A stretch of 64,000 bases of DNA, taken from CAYOPZ01 sp964406005 (GTDB lineage Bacteria > Bacteroidota > Bacteroidia > Bacteroidales > SM23-62). Location: assembly GCA_964406005.1 (NCBI GenBank), contig CAYOPZ010000009.1:1-64000 (forward strand), in the 5' to 3' direction. The translations under genes were made by a program, and so were the position numbers. The notes beneath the pieces were generated by a model that had not been told where the DNA came from, did not search any database, and was given only the letters and a program-made list of their open reading frames with translations. Of the stretch, positions 26,403 through 35,655 are shown piece by piece (position 1 is the first letter of the stretch; every line of letters begins with the position of its first letter).

Positions 26403-28262
26403 ATGAAAACTCTGAATTTATTAATTGTACTTTTTATCTGCTCATTGGCATCTGCTGAGACTTATTATGTTGATATAGATGGTGATCCTGCAAATGGAGA
26501 TGGATCAATAGGAAATCCCTTTGCTTCACTGCAACAGGCTGTTAGCGAAGTTACAACTCAAGGTGATACAATCCACATTAACTCCGGAACATATACTCAA
26601 ACAACTTCGGTAGATATCCCTGTTGGAGTATCACTAAGCGGGGATGGGGAAAGTTCTGTATTAGTAAGTAATATTCCAAATGGTTTTGATAGTTACATTC
26701 TCAGACTTAATTCTGATATAGAAGGTACCGATGGTGATCAAGTTATTCATGACTTGAAGTTTGATGGAGATAATCTCAGTGGTGACAAAGCAATTAGTAT
26801 TTCCAAAAGGAGCAATGTAAAAATCTTTAATTGCACATTTGTTGATTTCTTTGATCGAGGTATACAATTCTCAGGAAAAGGATGGAATGGAGGAGTCGGG
26901 GAACCTGACACTTATGCAGTAGGAAACGAGTTTTATAACAATACAGTTACAAACTGTGCACAGTTTGATGGCTGGGCTAGGGGAGGTTTAATGATTGGTG
27001 GACAGGATGGTATGTTAGTATATGACAATGTTTTCGATGAAACGGCAAGAGGTAATGGTCTGAGCGGGCAGGGGATAAAATTTGTTAATGATGGATATTT
27101 AAGAAATTGTAAAATTTTTCATAATGAAGTCACAACGGAACAGGGATCTACAAATGTGTTTGCAATTGAAATTTGGAATTATACAGGAGGGAACATAGTA
27201 TATGAAAATGTAACACATGGCGGTTGGGGCATTAATACTGATGAGGCACATATTGGATCATCAACTTTCTCGGTAGATATTCATCATAATTATATTGACA
27301 ATGCTACCAGAGCAACTTCAAATGCATCCGGGATTTCATTCGATGGTAGCATTAATGGAGTAATCGTGCGTGGCAACATAATTAAAAATTGCCATTATGG
27401 TATATTCTTCAGTGTGGATTCAATGCAGTCGGGTTCTTTATACTCTAATGATGTTAAGGTTTATAATAACATAATTGACGGTATTGGACGAGAAGGTAAC
27501 TGGGGACAGGGAATTGCTTTTAGTACACATGGGAATAGCCATTTATCAAATTTCCATTTTTATAATAATACTATCTATACAAGGTATGGTTACCCAAGTT
27601 GTGATCATATAATTCAAGTTCCAAGTGGAGGACCTGATTGGCATACGTTTACTTTCAGAAATAATATCTTAATCGGAGCAGCTACAGCAGGCCTGACATT
27701 ACGAGAAGGGACTTCCTCTGTACCCATTGATACAGTTATCTTTGAAAATAATCTGGTATTTGATTGTGGCAATGATAATGATCCAAATTTCCTATTAACA
27801 CCTACAAACCTTTCCGTCCAGAATAACAAAAAAGTTGATCCACTATTTATTTCATCAACCGATTTTCATCTTCAGGCAAATTCACCTGCAAGACAAGCAG
27901 GTCAACAAATCGAAGGATATACTGTAGACTTGGAAGGAGTTGAAGTAACTGATCCACCTAATATAGGTGCACTGCAAAATGAAGAAAGTCCATCCTCAAT
28001 TAGTGCAAACATTTACAGCAATACCAAGATTAGTCTTTTCCCAAATCCAGCTAATGGTTATTTTTTCATAGATTTTAACAAAACACCTGGAGAAAATTTT
28101 ATCCTAAAAATATATGATACAGCAGGAAGAATGATATATGAAGAAATAATTAAAAGAGAAAGCCGTATTGTTAAAGTTCCGATTACGTTGAACCCTGGTT
28201 TATATACAGTTCAGATAATGTCAAAAACTTATACGTCATCTTCCAAAGTAATATTTCAATGA
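26403..28262 (+). CDS. Secreted parallel beta-helix protein with T9SS sorting domain
   Basis: This 619-residue protein has a signal peptide (1-19, 'LIVLFICSLASA'). It then opens 'YYVDIDGDPANGDGSIGNPF', as in DUF1565/pectate-lyase-like beta-helix proteins. A long region of N-rich turns follows ('VYDNVF', 'IFHNEV', 'VYNNIIDGI', 'FRNNIL'), typical of right-handed parallel beta-helices. The C-terminal ~75 residues ('ISLFPNPANGYFFIDF', then 'GLYTVQIMS') form a type A T9SS sorting domain, so it should be exported and surface-attached or released. Proteins of this fold bind or cleave polysaccharides. Here it sits between the two halves of a polysaccharide locus, so a role in processing that polymer is possible but unproven. 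Confidence 0.83.
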   Translation: MKTLNLLIVLFICSLASAETYYVDIDGDPANGDGSIGNPFASLQQAVSEVTTQGDTIHINSGTYTQTTSVDIPVGVSLSGDGESSVLVSNIPNGFDSYILRLNSDIEGTDGDQVIHDLKFDGDNLSGDKAISISKRSNVKIFNCTFVDFFDRGIQFSGKGWNGGVGEPDTYAVGNEFYNNTVTNCAQFDGWARGGLMIGGQDGMLVYDNVFDETARGNGLSGQGIKFVNDGYLRNCKIFHNEVTTEQGSTNVFAIEIWNYTGGNIVYENVTHGGWGINTDEAHIGSSTFSVDIHHNYIDNATRATSNASGISFDGSINGVIVRGNIIKNCHYGIFFSVDSMQSGSLYSNDVKVYNNIIDGIGREGNWGQGIAFSTHGNSHLSNFHFYNNTIYTRYGYPSCDHIIQVPSGGPDWHTFTFRNNILIGAATAGLTLREGTSSVPIDTVIFENNLVFDCGNDNDPNFLLTPTNLSVQNNKKVDPLFISSTDFHLQANSPARQAGQQIEGYTVDLEGVEVTDPPNIGALQNEESPSSISANIYSNTKISLFPNPANGYFFIDFNKTPGENFILKIYDTAGRMIYEEIIKRESRIVKVPITLNPGLYTVQIMSKTYTSSSKVIFQ

Positions 28263-28519
28263 CTTAATTAATGTATATTCTGGACTAAACTGGTTCTTCG
28301 TCAATTTCTGGGAAACATTATCCCGTTTGAGATAGAATGCTTTTAATTCAATTGATAAATCCTTCTGCAGTACCTATTTAGGCATTATCTGTTTAGTACG
28401 TTCAATTCAATTTTATTATTTTGAGCCAGCTTCAATACTTTGGACTGTAAATAAATACAAACCTGTCCCATACTCTTAAGCCTCAGATGGTTTAACAATT
28501 GAAAACGGAAATCTCTATT
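28263..28519. other. Intergenic stretch after the beta-helix gene
   Basis: I see no intact gene here. Short broken frames on the minus strand may be further debris from the adjoining IS256 remnant, but no family block could be recognised. Confidence 0.35.
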
Positions 28520-29049
28520 TTAAAATGGTCCGGTTTTGTGGGGGGGTCAATGTATGGAAAATCCCTCTTTATGGATCTTTCCCACCAGGAATCCAGTTCT
28601 GCATCCAGATTGATGACAAACCGGCTAATCGATGTAGAAGAAAATTCTCTGCCCCTTAATTGCTCGGTGATTATTTACATCTCCCAAGTAGATACTCCCT
28701 GGATATATGCTTCTGTAAGGGCCAGAACTAAGGCCTTCTCACAGTGCTGATATCGTTCAAGGAGGGCCGGATAAAACTCACCGTCACGGGTCTGAGGTAC
28801 GCGTAAATTTATAATACCCACACGAGTATATAGCTGCCGGGATTTATACCCATCGCACTGGCTGCCGCGTTATTCACCGCGTTCGTAACTGCCCACTCCG
28901 ATATGTCCATCCCGGTCCAGTTTTATTCATTACTGTATGCTTAAGCGTACGATCTCTCCCATTAAATTGTCTCCTTGATAATTGATCAGTTCTGTAAACA
29001 GTTCCTTTGAAGAAACTTTTATAATTTGTTCCTGTTCCTTGAAAGCCAT
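28520..29049 (-). pseudogene. IS256-family transposase remnant
   Basis: From an ATG at 29049 the minus strand reads 'MAFKEQEQIIKVSSKELF', the start of a mutator-type (IS256) transposase, and stops after 39 codons. After a frame change it continues through 'HIGVGSYERGE' and then 'RVGIINLRVPQTRDGEFYPA', 'YQHCEKALVLALTEAYIQG' and 'VSTWEM'. Past another stop come 'ITEQLRGREFSSTSISRF' and 'LDAELDSWWERSI'. The catalytic half is missing. Several frame breaks and the truncation make it inactive. Confidence 0.8.
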
Positions 29050-29529
29050 GGTTGTAAGTATTTTTAGTTTACACTTAAAAACTAATAATTCAACAGTGGC
29101 TTTCTCTTATTTAATATCAATAAACCAATTTTACAGAAACAAATTTACGTAGCGTGCACAGAGGAGCGCGTGCCTGTGTGCATCGAAAATCTTTCTTTTT
29201 ATTAATGAAAAAAAAAATATTAACCTTGCAAAGATAAGTGGTATGTTTTCAAGTGAAAGAAAAATAGATATTCATATACGTATTGATAATGAAATGTTTG
29301 ATACCCTGAATGAGGATCTGATTAATTCGATCAGCCAGGTAAAAAACAAAAACATAATAAAAAAAGAAAGACGACAGCACTGAACCTAGAAACAAGGGTG
29401 AAATGCATGCTGATGCAACGGTTACCTAAAATGGATTGTAAATAATATAATAAGGGATTAGGATAACTATGCACTTTAAAACTGAAATTTGCAATAAGTT
29501 TACGCCTTAATTACTTAAAATAATATACA
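29050..29529. other. Intergenic stretch upstream of the second MBOAT gene
   Basis: It contains a 46-codon plus-strand frame at 29243-29383 ('MFSSERKIDIHIRIDNEMF' at its start) with no recognised family; it may be the beginning of a decayed gene. An imperfect inverted repeat, TGCACA and TGTGCA, lies around 29155-29185. The promoter for the MBOAT gene should lie in the last ~100 bp, but I see no clear consensus. Confidence 0.35.
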
Positions 29530-30963
29530 ATGGAAATAACCTCAATACTCATTATATTATTGTCTATTGCAGCAATCTATACTTATTTCCTATTTAATCA
29601 AAGGTATAGAGTTTTATTCCTTACAATTCTTAGTTGTGTCTTTATAGCAACATACAGTTATAATTTATTACTTTATGTTATAATTTACTCATTTATAAAT
29701 TACTATCTTGGAATAAAAATCTACGATTCCAGAATTAGACAATCACTTTTTATTATTGGGATTATTCTTAATTTATCTCAGCTCATCCTTCTGAAATACG
29801 TATCATTCACCATTAACCCAATTCTGCAGATTTTAAATATTGGATTTGACTTTTCTATCATTTCGAAAGTTATAGTTCCTGTTGGTGTGTCTTTTTTTAC
29901 TCTTCAAGGTATCGGTTATCTAATCAATATAAAGATGGATTGGGAAAAACCTGAAAAAAATTTCTTGCACTTTCTTTTATATATAAGTTTTTACCCAAGG
30001 TTTTTAGCCGGACCAATTGATAGATCAAATCATTTCCTTCCCCAACTCAAAGTGAATCAGTCATTTAACGAGCAGAAGGTTATTGAAGGTTTTAGACTGG
30101 TACTGGTCGGCCTCTTTAAAAAAGTCGTCATAGCAAACCAATTAGCCCCTTTAGTGAGTGGTACCTATGCAAACTTAGATACCGCAGATGAATACTCTCT
30201 CTGGATAACACTGCTTGTTCAACCACTCTATCTTTATTTTGATTTTTCTGGATATACTGATATTGCTTTTGGGTTTGCCAGGCCATTAGGGATTGAACTT
30301 CGACCTAATTTCAACAGACCCTTCATGTCTGAAAATATGACTGAATTCTGGAAACGTTTTCATATTTCTCTATCATCATGGTTTCATGATTATGTTTTTA
30401 TGCGAACCATATTTAAATACCGAAGGTGGGGCAAGAATGCCTCGACTTTTGCATTGATTGTGACTTGGGTACTTTTCGGTATTTGGCATGGAGCAGGTTG
30501 GAACTTCATGCTGCTAGGGTTAGTGCAAGCCATAGCTATTTATTATGAATATACTACAAAGAAATGGCGGGTTAAAATATTCTCAAAGTTCCCAAGTTTT
30601 TACAGAATATGGATGGGGCGAATATTTACATATATCTTCTTTGCTACCTCTTTAGTTTTCTTCTTTGCACCCGATATAAACTCAGTATATATTTTCTTTG
30701 TAAAATTGATCCAAACGGATGGTATTATTCTAGGCTTTATTAGCACAGAAAAATTTCTATTAGCATTATTCTTTATTTTTATTATTCTGAGTTTTGAAAT
30801 TTTTAAAAATGACTTCAGTAAAACCTATACGAAACTTGAATCTATTTGGTTAAGTAATAATTATTTAAATAGACTCATCAGATGGGCTTTTTACTATATG
30901 ATAATAGTAGTTATTATGATATTTAATCGAGAGGTTGAACAAATAATATATTTTCAATTCTAG
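29530..30963 (+). CDS. Second MBOAT-family membrane O-acyltransferase
   Basis: This 477-residue, mostly hydrophobic protein has 'FLAGPIDRSNHFLPQL', 'YFDFSGYTDIAFG', 'NFNRPFM', 'FWKRFHISLSSWFHDYVFM' and 'GIWHGAGWNFMLLG'; the family His is near residue 319. Its motifs are closer to the usual AlgI-type consensus than those of the copy at 9852-11291. It is paired with an SGNH-like gene 3 bp downstream. I infer export of an acyl group, probably acetyl, to the polymer, separate from the decoration made by the first pair. Confidence 0.9.
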   Translation: MEITSILIILLSIAAIYTYFLFNQRYRVLFLTILSCVFIATYSYNLLLYVIIYSFINYYLGIKIYDSRIRQSLFIIGIILNLSQLILLKYVSFTINPILQILNIGFDFSIISKVIVPVGVSFFTLQGIGYLINIKMDWEKPEKNFLHFLLYISFYPRFLAGPIDRSNHFLPQLKVNQSFNEQKVIEGFRLVLVGLFKKVVIANQLAPLVSGTYANLDTADEYSLWITLLVQPLYLYFDFSGYTDIAFGFARPLGIELRPNFNRPFMSENMTEFWKRFHISLSSWFHDYVFMRTIFKYRRWGKNASTFALIVTWVLFGIWHGAGWNFMLLGLVQAIAIYYEYTTKKWRVKIFSKFPSFYRIWMGRIFTYIFFATSLVFFFAPDINSVYIFFVKLIQTDGIILGFISTEKFLLALFFIFIILSFEIFKNDFSKTYTKLESIWLSNNYLNRLIRWAFYYMIIVVIMIFNREVEQIIYFQF

Positions 30964-30966
30964 GAT

Positions 30967-31941
30967 ATGAATAAGTTTTTAATAAAATCTATTCTTTTTG
31001 TTATACCTATAGTTCTAATTGTTTATCCGCTTGATATTTATCTGTCTAAGAAGTTAGCTGACAGTTATATCCATCCTGGGGAGTTAGAAGTATGGAATGA
31101 TATTTACAATAGCTCTATAGATGCAGATATTGCAATATACGGGGGTTCAAGAGCTTGGGTACATTTTGATCCCGCATTATTTAAAGACTCTCTTAATTTA
31201 GATACATACAATTTCGGGATTGATGGAAATAATTTTGGTCCACAGTATATAAGACATAAAGAATACTTTAAAAATAATGAGCATCCTAAGGTAATCATTC
31301 TCTCAGTTGATGTTTATTCAATTGCTGAAATGAATGACTTATATTATTCGGTGCAATTTCTACCATTTATGCTATGGAATAGAAACTTATATGACTATCT
31401 AAAACCATATCCCCAATTTTTGAAAGCGGATTATTTCATTCCTATGCTAAGATATACCGGTAGAAGTGATGTGTTCTATATATTTTTAAACAATTCAAAT
31501 GTTAAATATCGAAGCAATGGTTATAGAGGCTTAGAGTTAGGTTGGACCGGTGAGTGGGACAAAATCAAGGAAATATACGATCATATGTATTTCAAGATAG
31601 ATGAAACTCAAATACTTCTATTAGAGCATTTTATACGAGAATTAAAAGAAGAAGGCATATATTTGATTTTTGTTACAACTCCAGTGTATATTGAAGGTCA
31701 GACTTTTGTAAGTGACAGGGAGGAAATATTTTCCATATTTAACTCAATTTCAGAGCGATATGAAATCCCTTTTTTCGATTATACAAATGACACAATTTTT
31801 AGCTATAATAGAGATTTATTTTATAATGCAATTCACATGAATAAAGAAGGAGCAGAATTATTTACTAAAAAATTCATACATGATCTGCAAAAGCAAGAAA
31901 GCACATCTATAATTTTTAAAAATTTAGTTGGGATGTTGTAA
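30967..31941 (+). CDS. SGNH-like partner of the second MBOAT
   Basis: This 324-residue protein has an N-terminal signal-anchor (~4-23) and an extracytoplasmic domain. 'AIYGGSRAWVHFDP' near residue 57 holds the likely nucleophilic Ser; 'GSR' replaces the usual GDS. 'NAIHMNKEGAELF' near 288 holds the C-terminal His. The gene is 3 bp after the MBOAT gene. The role follows AlgJ/DltD-like partners: completing acyl transfer outside the inner membrane. It shares little sequence with the first partner (11302-12213) apart from layout. Confidence 0.72.
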   Translation: MNKFLIKSILFVIPIVLIVYPLDIYLSKKLADSYIHPGELEVWNDIYNSSIDADIAIYGGSRAWVHFDPALFKDSLNLDTYNFGIDGNNFGPQYIRHKEYFKNNEHPKVIILSVDVYSIAEMNDLYYSVQFLPFMLWNRNLYDYLKPYPQFLKADYFIPMLRYTGRSDVFYIFLNNSNVKYRSNGYRGLELGWTGEWDKIKEIYDHMYFKIDETQILLLEHFIRELKEEGIYLIFVTTPVYIEGQTFVSDREEIFSIFNSISERYEIPFFDYTNDTIFSYNRDLFYNAIHMNKEGAELFTKKFIHDLQKQESTSIIFKNLVGML

Positions 31942-32288
31942 ATAGAAAATAAGAATGCAGTTTTTTTAGAAAACTCCTTCTGTAAGCTTCCCTTGATTAG
32001 CTACGCTTGTTTATAGAGTTTTTCTTGATAAATTTTACGATTACAAACAAAGAGATCAGTGCTATTAGCGGTATTTTGTTCTTTATCACCAATGGTAAAA
32101 AGGTGTGCCCATAATCCTAAATTCCATGTACATATTATGGAAATGCCTTAATAATCGGAGCCAGCATATGAGAAATCCGGTGAGAATGATGGTTAGTACC
32201 GGATTCTTAGAAATGTCGTCTATTATACGAATTTCCCTTTCTAAATCTCTCTGAATTAGTGCTTAGCACAATTGGATATTCAAAGAAG
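31942..32288 (-). other. Intergenic stretch with possible membrane-protein remnant
   Basis: On the minus strand, about 32262 to 32085 reads without stop as 'LEREIRIIDDISKNP' followed by a hydrophobic 'VLTIILTGFLICWLRLL'. After a frame change it gives 'KNKIPLIALISLFVIVKFI'. There is no start codon at a suitable place. It looks like the decayed end of a small membrane protein whose gene followed the autokinase gene. No family is recognised. Confidence 0.3.
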
Positions 32289-34727
32289 TTATACTGTTAT
32301 TTTGTTATGTTTTTTTTGTGTAGGTTTTATAACTTTCTTTCTTGAACTAGTATTTTTCTTACCATAGGGATATTTTGTATATTTTGCATACCCTGATCCG
32401 GAAGGTTTTATTCCATTGATCAATAAATAGACATTGTTCATTTTCTTTGAAGTTATATCCTCCATGCTGGGAATCAGGGTTTTTGTAGTTATCAATCCCA
32501 GTCTTACGATGAAAATATTCAGATCTGTATACTTCATTAGTATAAATGCATCCGAAACCACTCCGAATGGCGGAGTATCAATAATTATATAATCATATCG
32601 CTGTTTCACCTGAAGCAGTAAATCTTTTGTTCTGTCGGAAGTAAGTAATTCGACCGGATTGGGAGGAATCGCACCGGCAGTAATCAGATCGAGATTTGGT
32701 GTTTCGGTTTGAATAATGATATCTTCCAGGTTGGCCTGCCTGATCAGGTAATCACTCATCCCGACAAGTTGCTGGTGACTGAAATCCTGATCTGGTTCAT
32801 CTGTTTTTCTGAGGTCAAGCTTTAATAGCAGGGTATAATTATCTGACAGGGCAAAGGCGGTTGCCACATTCAGGGCTGATATAGATTTCCCCTCTTGGGG
32901 AAGGGATGAAGTGATGAGGATGATTTTATGCTTTTCACCAAGAAGGAAAAAATCAATATTGCTACGGAGAGACCTGAAGGATTCCGCAAGTACTTCAGAA
33001 GGATCGTCTACCATGACATTGCCGGCTGATTTCCTATATTCAGGCAGTTCACCTATCTGCGTAAGCGGACAATATCGTTTTAGATCTTCTTTATCTTCTA
33101 TTTTATCAGTCAGCAAAATTCTTCCAAAAATATATGATGAGGGTATTAATAAACCGAGAAACAACGATAATCCGAAACTTATAATTTTGTTGGGACTGGC
33201 TATACCCTGGTAAATGGCCGGTTCAATGATCTCGCAATCGGGTAAGGTTGAGGATCTTGCAATCTGCGCCTGGATCCTTTTTTCCATCAGGGATGTATAG
33301 ACATCCTGGGTTAGGTTGAACTGCCGTTCAATGCCCAGTAACCTTCTTTGTGTCTGGGGAAGCCTGGAGAACTCATCATTCAACTCTGCAATTCGGTTAT
33401 TGATTTCCTGGAGTTCACTGGTTGTTGAGCTGATACTGAAATCAATAGCTTCTGAAATGCTGCCTGTCAGATTTTCAATACTTACGTTCAGGATTTGCAA
33501 CCTGGGACTTCTCGTCTGGTTGTTCCGGATGAGCTGCTCTTTTTCGGAATTAAGCGAAACAAGTTCCTCCATTAGACTGTTCAAAAGTGGATCTTCTATC
33601 CCCATGGATGACGGAAGGACAATTGTTTGGGCGTTTTCCTTGTTTGCATCGAAATAGGCTTTCACCTGTTGAAGAAGATTCAATTTGCGACTGGCTTCGT
33701 CTTTATTATTCTCAGAAGTTTCAAGCTGGGTATATAAACGTTCGGTTCTATCATTTACATCTATAATATTATAGTCGCGCCTGAAATTTTGCAACTGCTG
33801 TTCGGTCTGGGTTAATGTATCTGCGACACTGGATAACTGACGGTCAATATACTGAATGGTTGTGGTGGCGAGATAATTCTTTTCTTCAAGATCTTTTTCA
33901 ATGTATTTTGCTATAATACCGTTTACAAAATCAAGAGACTTCTGGATATTATCTCCTATAAATGATATATTTGCAATGGTACTTTCGTACGATGAGGATT
34001 CTATTTCCAGTGCATTCTGGTATGCTTTAACAAGTTCGTTAACATCATTGAACCGGAAAAACAGGTCTTTATTGATATATTGGGCCGGTTCGTAATTTGA
34101 ATTCAGCAGGAGCTTGAAAGAGCAATAATCAGTCTGTATGGTTTCCCCGAACTTATACCTGCCACTGATGTTAATCTCATTAACAAGAGTGTGATATGCC
34201 TCGTTATCATATTGGAACAGCCAGATATCCTTTGCATTACTTGCTAGGGAAAATTCTTCTTCATTCAGAATATTTATATAAAACAATGCGTATAAAGGTT
34301 GAACATGTTCCTGGTCAATGATTACAACGAAAGGTGCTTCATCATAAATATCCTTCAAGCTGAACTCGAACTGCCTTGGCAATTTATCCTCCTGTAAATA
34401 ATAGGATACTGATGTCCCCATATCCTCAATAACTTCTTTGATAATGGGTGTGGATTGTATCACACTGATTTCGTTTACAAGGGTGATCTCCTGACCTATC
34501 ATATCATATACATTCAAATATTCTGAAGACGACGTTGAAGCATAGTCTCTCTTGGTTTTTATAAGAATGCTGGATTTAACCAGATATGTTTCAGAGGAAA
34601 ATCTGGTATACAAGTAACCGGCAGCCAGTGTGACGATTAGGGTGATAATAAAGAACAGGCGATAATTCCAGAATTCACGTATGATCCTCTTGAGATCCCA
34701 TTGGTTCGATATATTTTGATTTTGCAT
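32289..34727 (-). CDS. wzc: Polysaccharide co-polymerase / bacterial tyrosine autokinase (Wzc-like)
   Basis: This 812-residue protein has a Wzz-type N-terminal domain with transmembrane helices near 28-48 and 510-535 and a coiled-coil-rich periplasmic part (~280-470). The cytoplasmic kinase domain has Walker A 'SSLPQEGKS' near 606 and Walker B 'YIIIDTPPFG' near 712. A C-terminal tyrosine cluster, 'YAKYTKYPYG', sits near 782. The Walker A' block reads 'LLLKLDLRK', where the family normally has D-x-D-x-R, so the first Asp is Lys. The family controls chain length and export through cycles of tyrosine phosphorylation. It lies 23 bp downstream of the export lipoprotein gene. Confidence 0.9.
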   Translation of the reverse strand: MQNQNISNQWDLKRIIREFWNYRLFFIITLIVTLAAGYLYTRFSSETYLVKSSILIKTKRDYASTSSSEYLNVYDMIGQEITLVNEISVIQSTPIIKEVIEDMGTSVSYYLQEDKLPRQFEFSLKDIYDEAPFVVIIDQEHVQPLYALFYINILNEEEFSLASNAKDIWLFQYDNEAYHTLVNEINISGRYKFGETIQTDYCSFKLLLNSNYEPAQYINKDLFFRFNDVNELVKAYQNALEIESSSYESTIANISFIGDNIQKSLDFVNGIIAKYIEKDLEEKNYLATTTIQYIDRQLSSVADTLTQTEQQLQNFRRDYNIIDVNDRTERLYTQLETSENNKDEASRKLNLLQQVKAYFDANKENAQTIVLPSSMGIEDPLLNSLMEELVSLNSEKEQLIRNNQTRSPRLQILNVSIENLTGSISEAIDFSISSTTSELQEINNRIAELNDEFSRLPQTQRRLLGIERQFNLTQDVYTSLMEKRIQAQIARSSTLPDCEIIEPAIYQGIASPNKIISFGLSLFLGLLIPSSYIFGRILLTDKIEDKEDLKRYCPLTQIGELPEYRKSAGNVMVDDPSEVLAESFRSLRSNIDFFLLGEKHKIILITSSLPQEGKSISALNVATAFALSDNYTLLLKLDLRKTDEPDQDFSHQQLVGMSDYLIRQANLEDIIIQTETPNLDLITAGAIPPNPVELLTSDRTKDLLLQVKQRYDYIIIDTPPFGVVSDAFILMKYTDLNIFIVRLGLITTKTLIPSMEDITSKKMNNVYLLINGIKPSGSGYAKYTKYPYGKKNTSSRKKVIKPTQKKHNKITV

Positions 34728-34750
34728 AATTGATAAACTTTGCCTGTAAA

Positions 34751-35512
34751 TTAATAAAGCGATAACGCAAAGGTCCAGAGTATCAAGGATGTGTTTATAA
34801 TTGTGAAGACCAGTGTATACGGAAATTCTTCAAATCCCCATCTTTTAATCTTTAAAGGTTCGATATAAATAATGTCATCTGATCTTATAACATACAGATC
34901 GGATAAAAGTAAGTTCTCATCCGTAAGATCGATCCTGTTTTTGGTAATTGTCCCATTCTCTTCCCGTAAAAGTACAATTCGTCTCCTGTTTCCGAATGCC
35001 GTTATATCCCCGGCATAGGCGATGGCCTGGAGGAGATTGATGTTCTTGTCATAGAAATTATATACCCCGGGACTGCCCACTTCTCCTAATACGGTAATGT
35101 TCTTGTTCACAAATTTAACAATAACGGCAGGTGTTAACAGGTAATCGCCAAGGGCCTTTTCAATTTCATCGGAAATCTCTTCAATGGATTTTCCGAGAAC
35201 ATTAACCTGTCCGAGATAAGGGAATCTTATGAAACCTTCATTATCGACCGTATAACTTCTGAGTGTAACATCAGTCGCATAATCTGTAATGACACTGAAA
35301 TTCGTAGGACGCTCATCGGAACTGGTAACATTAATATACAATTCGTCGCCGGGCTGTATTTTGTCCGTTACTGTTCTTGCGACCTGGAACTCTTTCAGTT
35401 CTGCTTTTTTATTATCAATATCCTGGAGATATACCATCTTTTTATGTGACACACAGGAACCGGTCAGGACAATTATAAATAAACAGATCCAGATGGAGTG
35501 TAATTTTTTCAT
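34751..35512 (-). CDS. wza: Outer-membrane polysaccharide export lipoprotein (Wza-like)
   Basis: The frame is open to 35533, but the ATG at 35512 gives a normal lipoprotein signal, 'MKKLHSIWICLFIIVLTGSC' with the lipidated Cys at 20, so I chose it. The poly-export domain follows ('IQPGDELYINVTSSDER', 'GFIRFPYLGQVNV'), then an SLBB block ('NITVLGEVGSPGVYNF'). A C-terminal hydrophobic helix may cross the outer membrane as in Wza. It forms the exit channel, working with the autokinase encoded next. Confidence 0.9.
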   Translation of the reverse strand: MKKLHSIWICLFIIVLTGSCVSHKKMVYLQDIDNKKAELKEFQVARTVTDKIQPGDELYINVTSSDERPTNFSVITDYATDVTLRSYTVDNEGFIRFPYLGQVNVLGKSIEEISDEIEKALGDYLLTPAVIVKFVNKNITVLGEVGSPGVYNFYDKNINLLQAIAYAGDITAFGNRRRIVLLREENGTITKNRIDLTDENLLLSDLYVIRSDDIIYIEPLKIKRWGFEEFPYTLVFTIINTSLILWTFALSLY

Positions 35513-35655
35513 GATCTTCCTGTGTAAAAGCATCTGTCTTAATTATAACAAATAAAGATGATAAATATTTTCTATAATTCACAACGCTTTCATACAATAT
35601 GTTTGGTTGCTAAAAACAGTTATGGGATTGCAATGGCAGGCCTGCCAGGAATTCA

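Noticed and set aside
29150..29190. GC-rich segment with a weak inverted repeat as a possible tRNA or small RNA
   Set aside because: It does not form a cloverleaf and the stems are short and imperfect.
35635..35646. 12-bp palindrome GGCAGGCCTGCC after the initiating transferase gene
   Set aside because: It has no T-run on the transcribed strand and only a small hairpin, so a terminator call is not supported.
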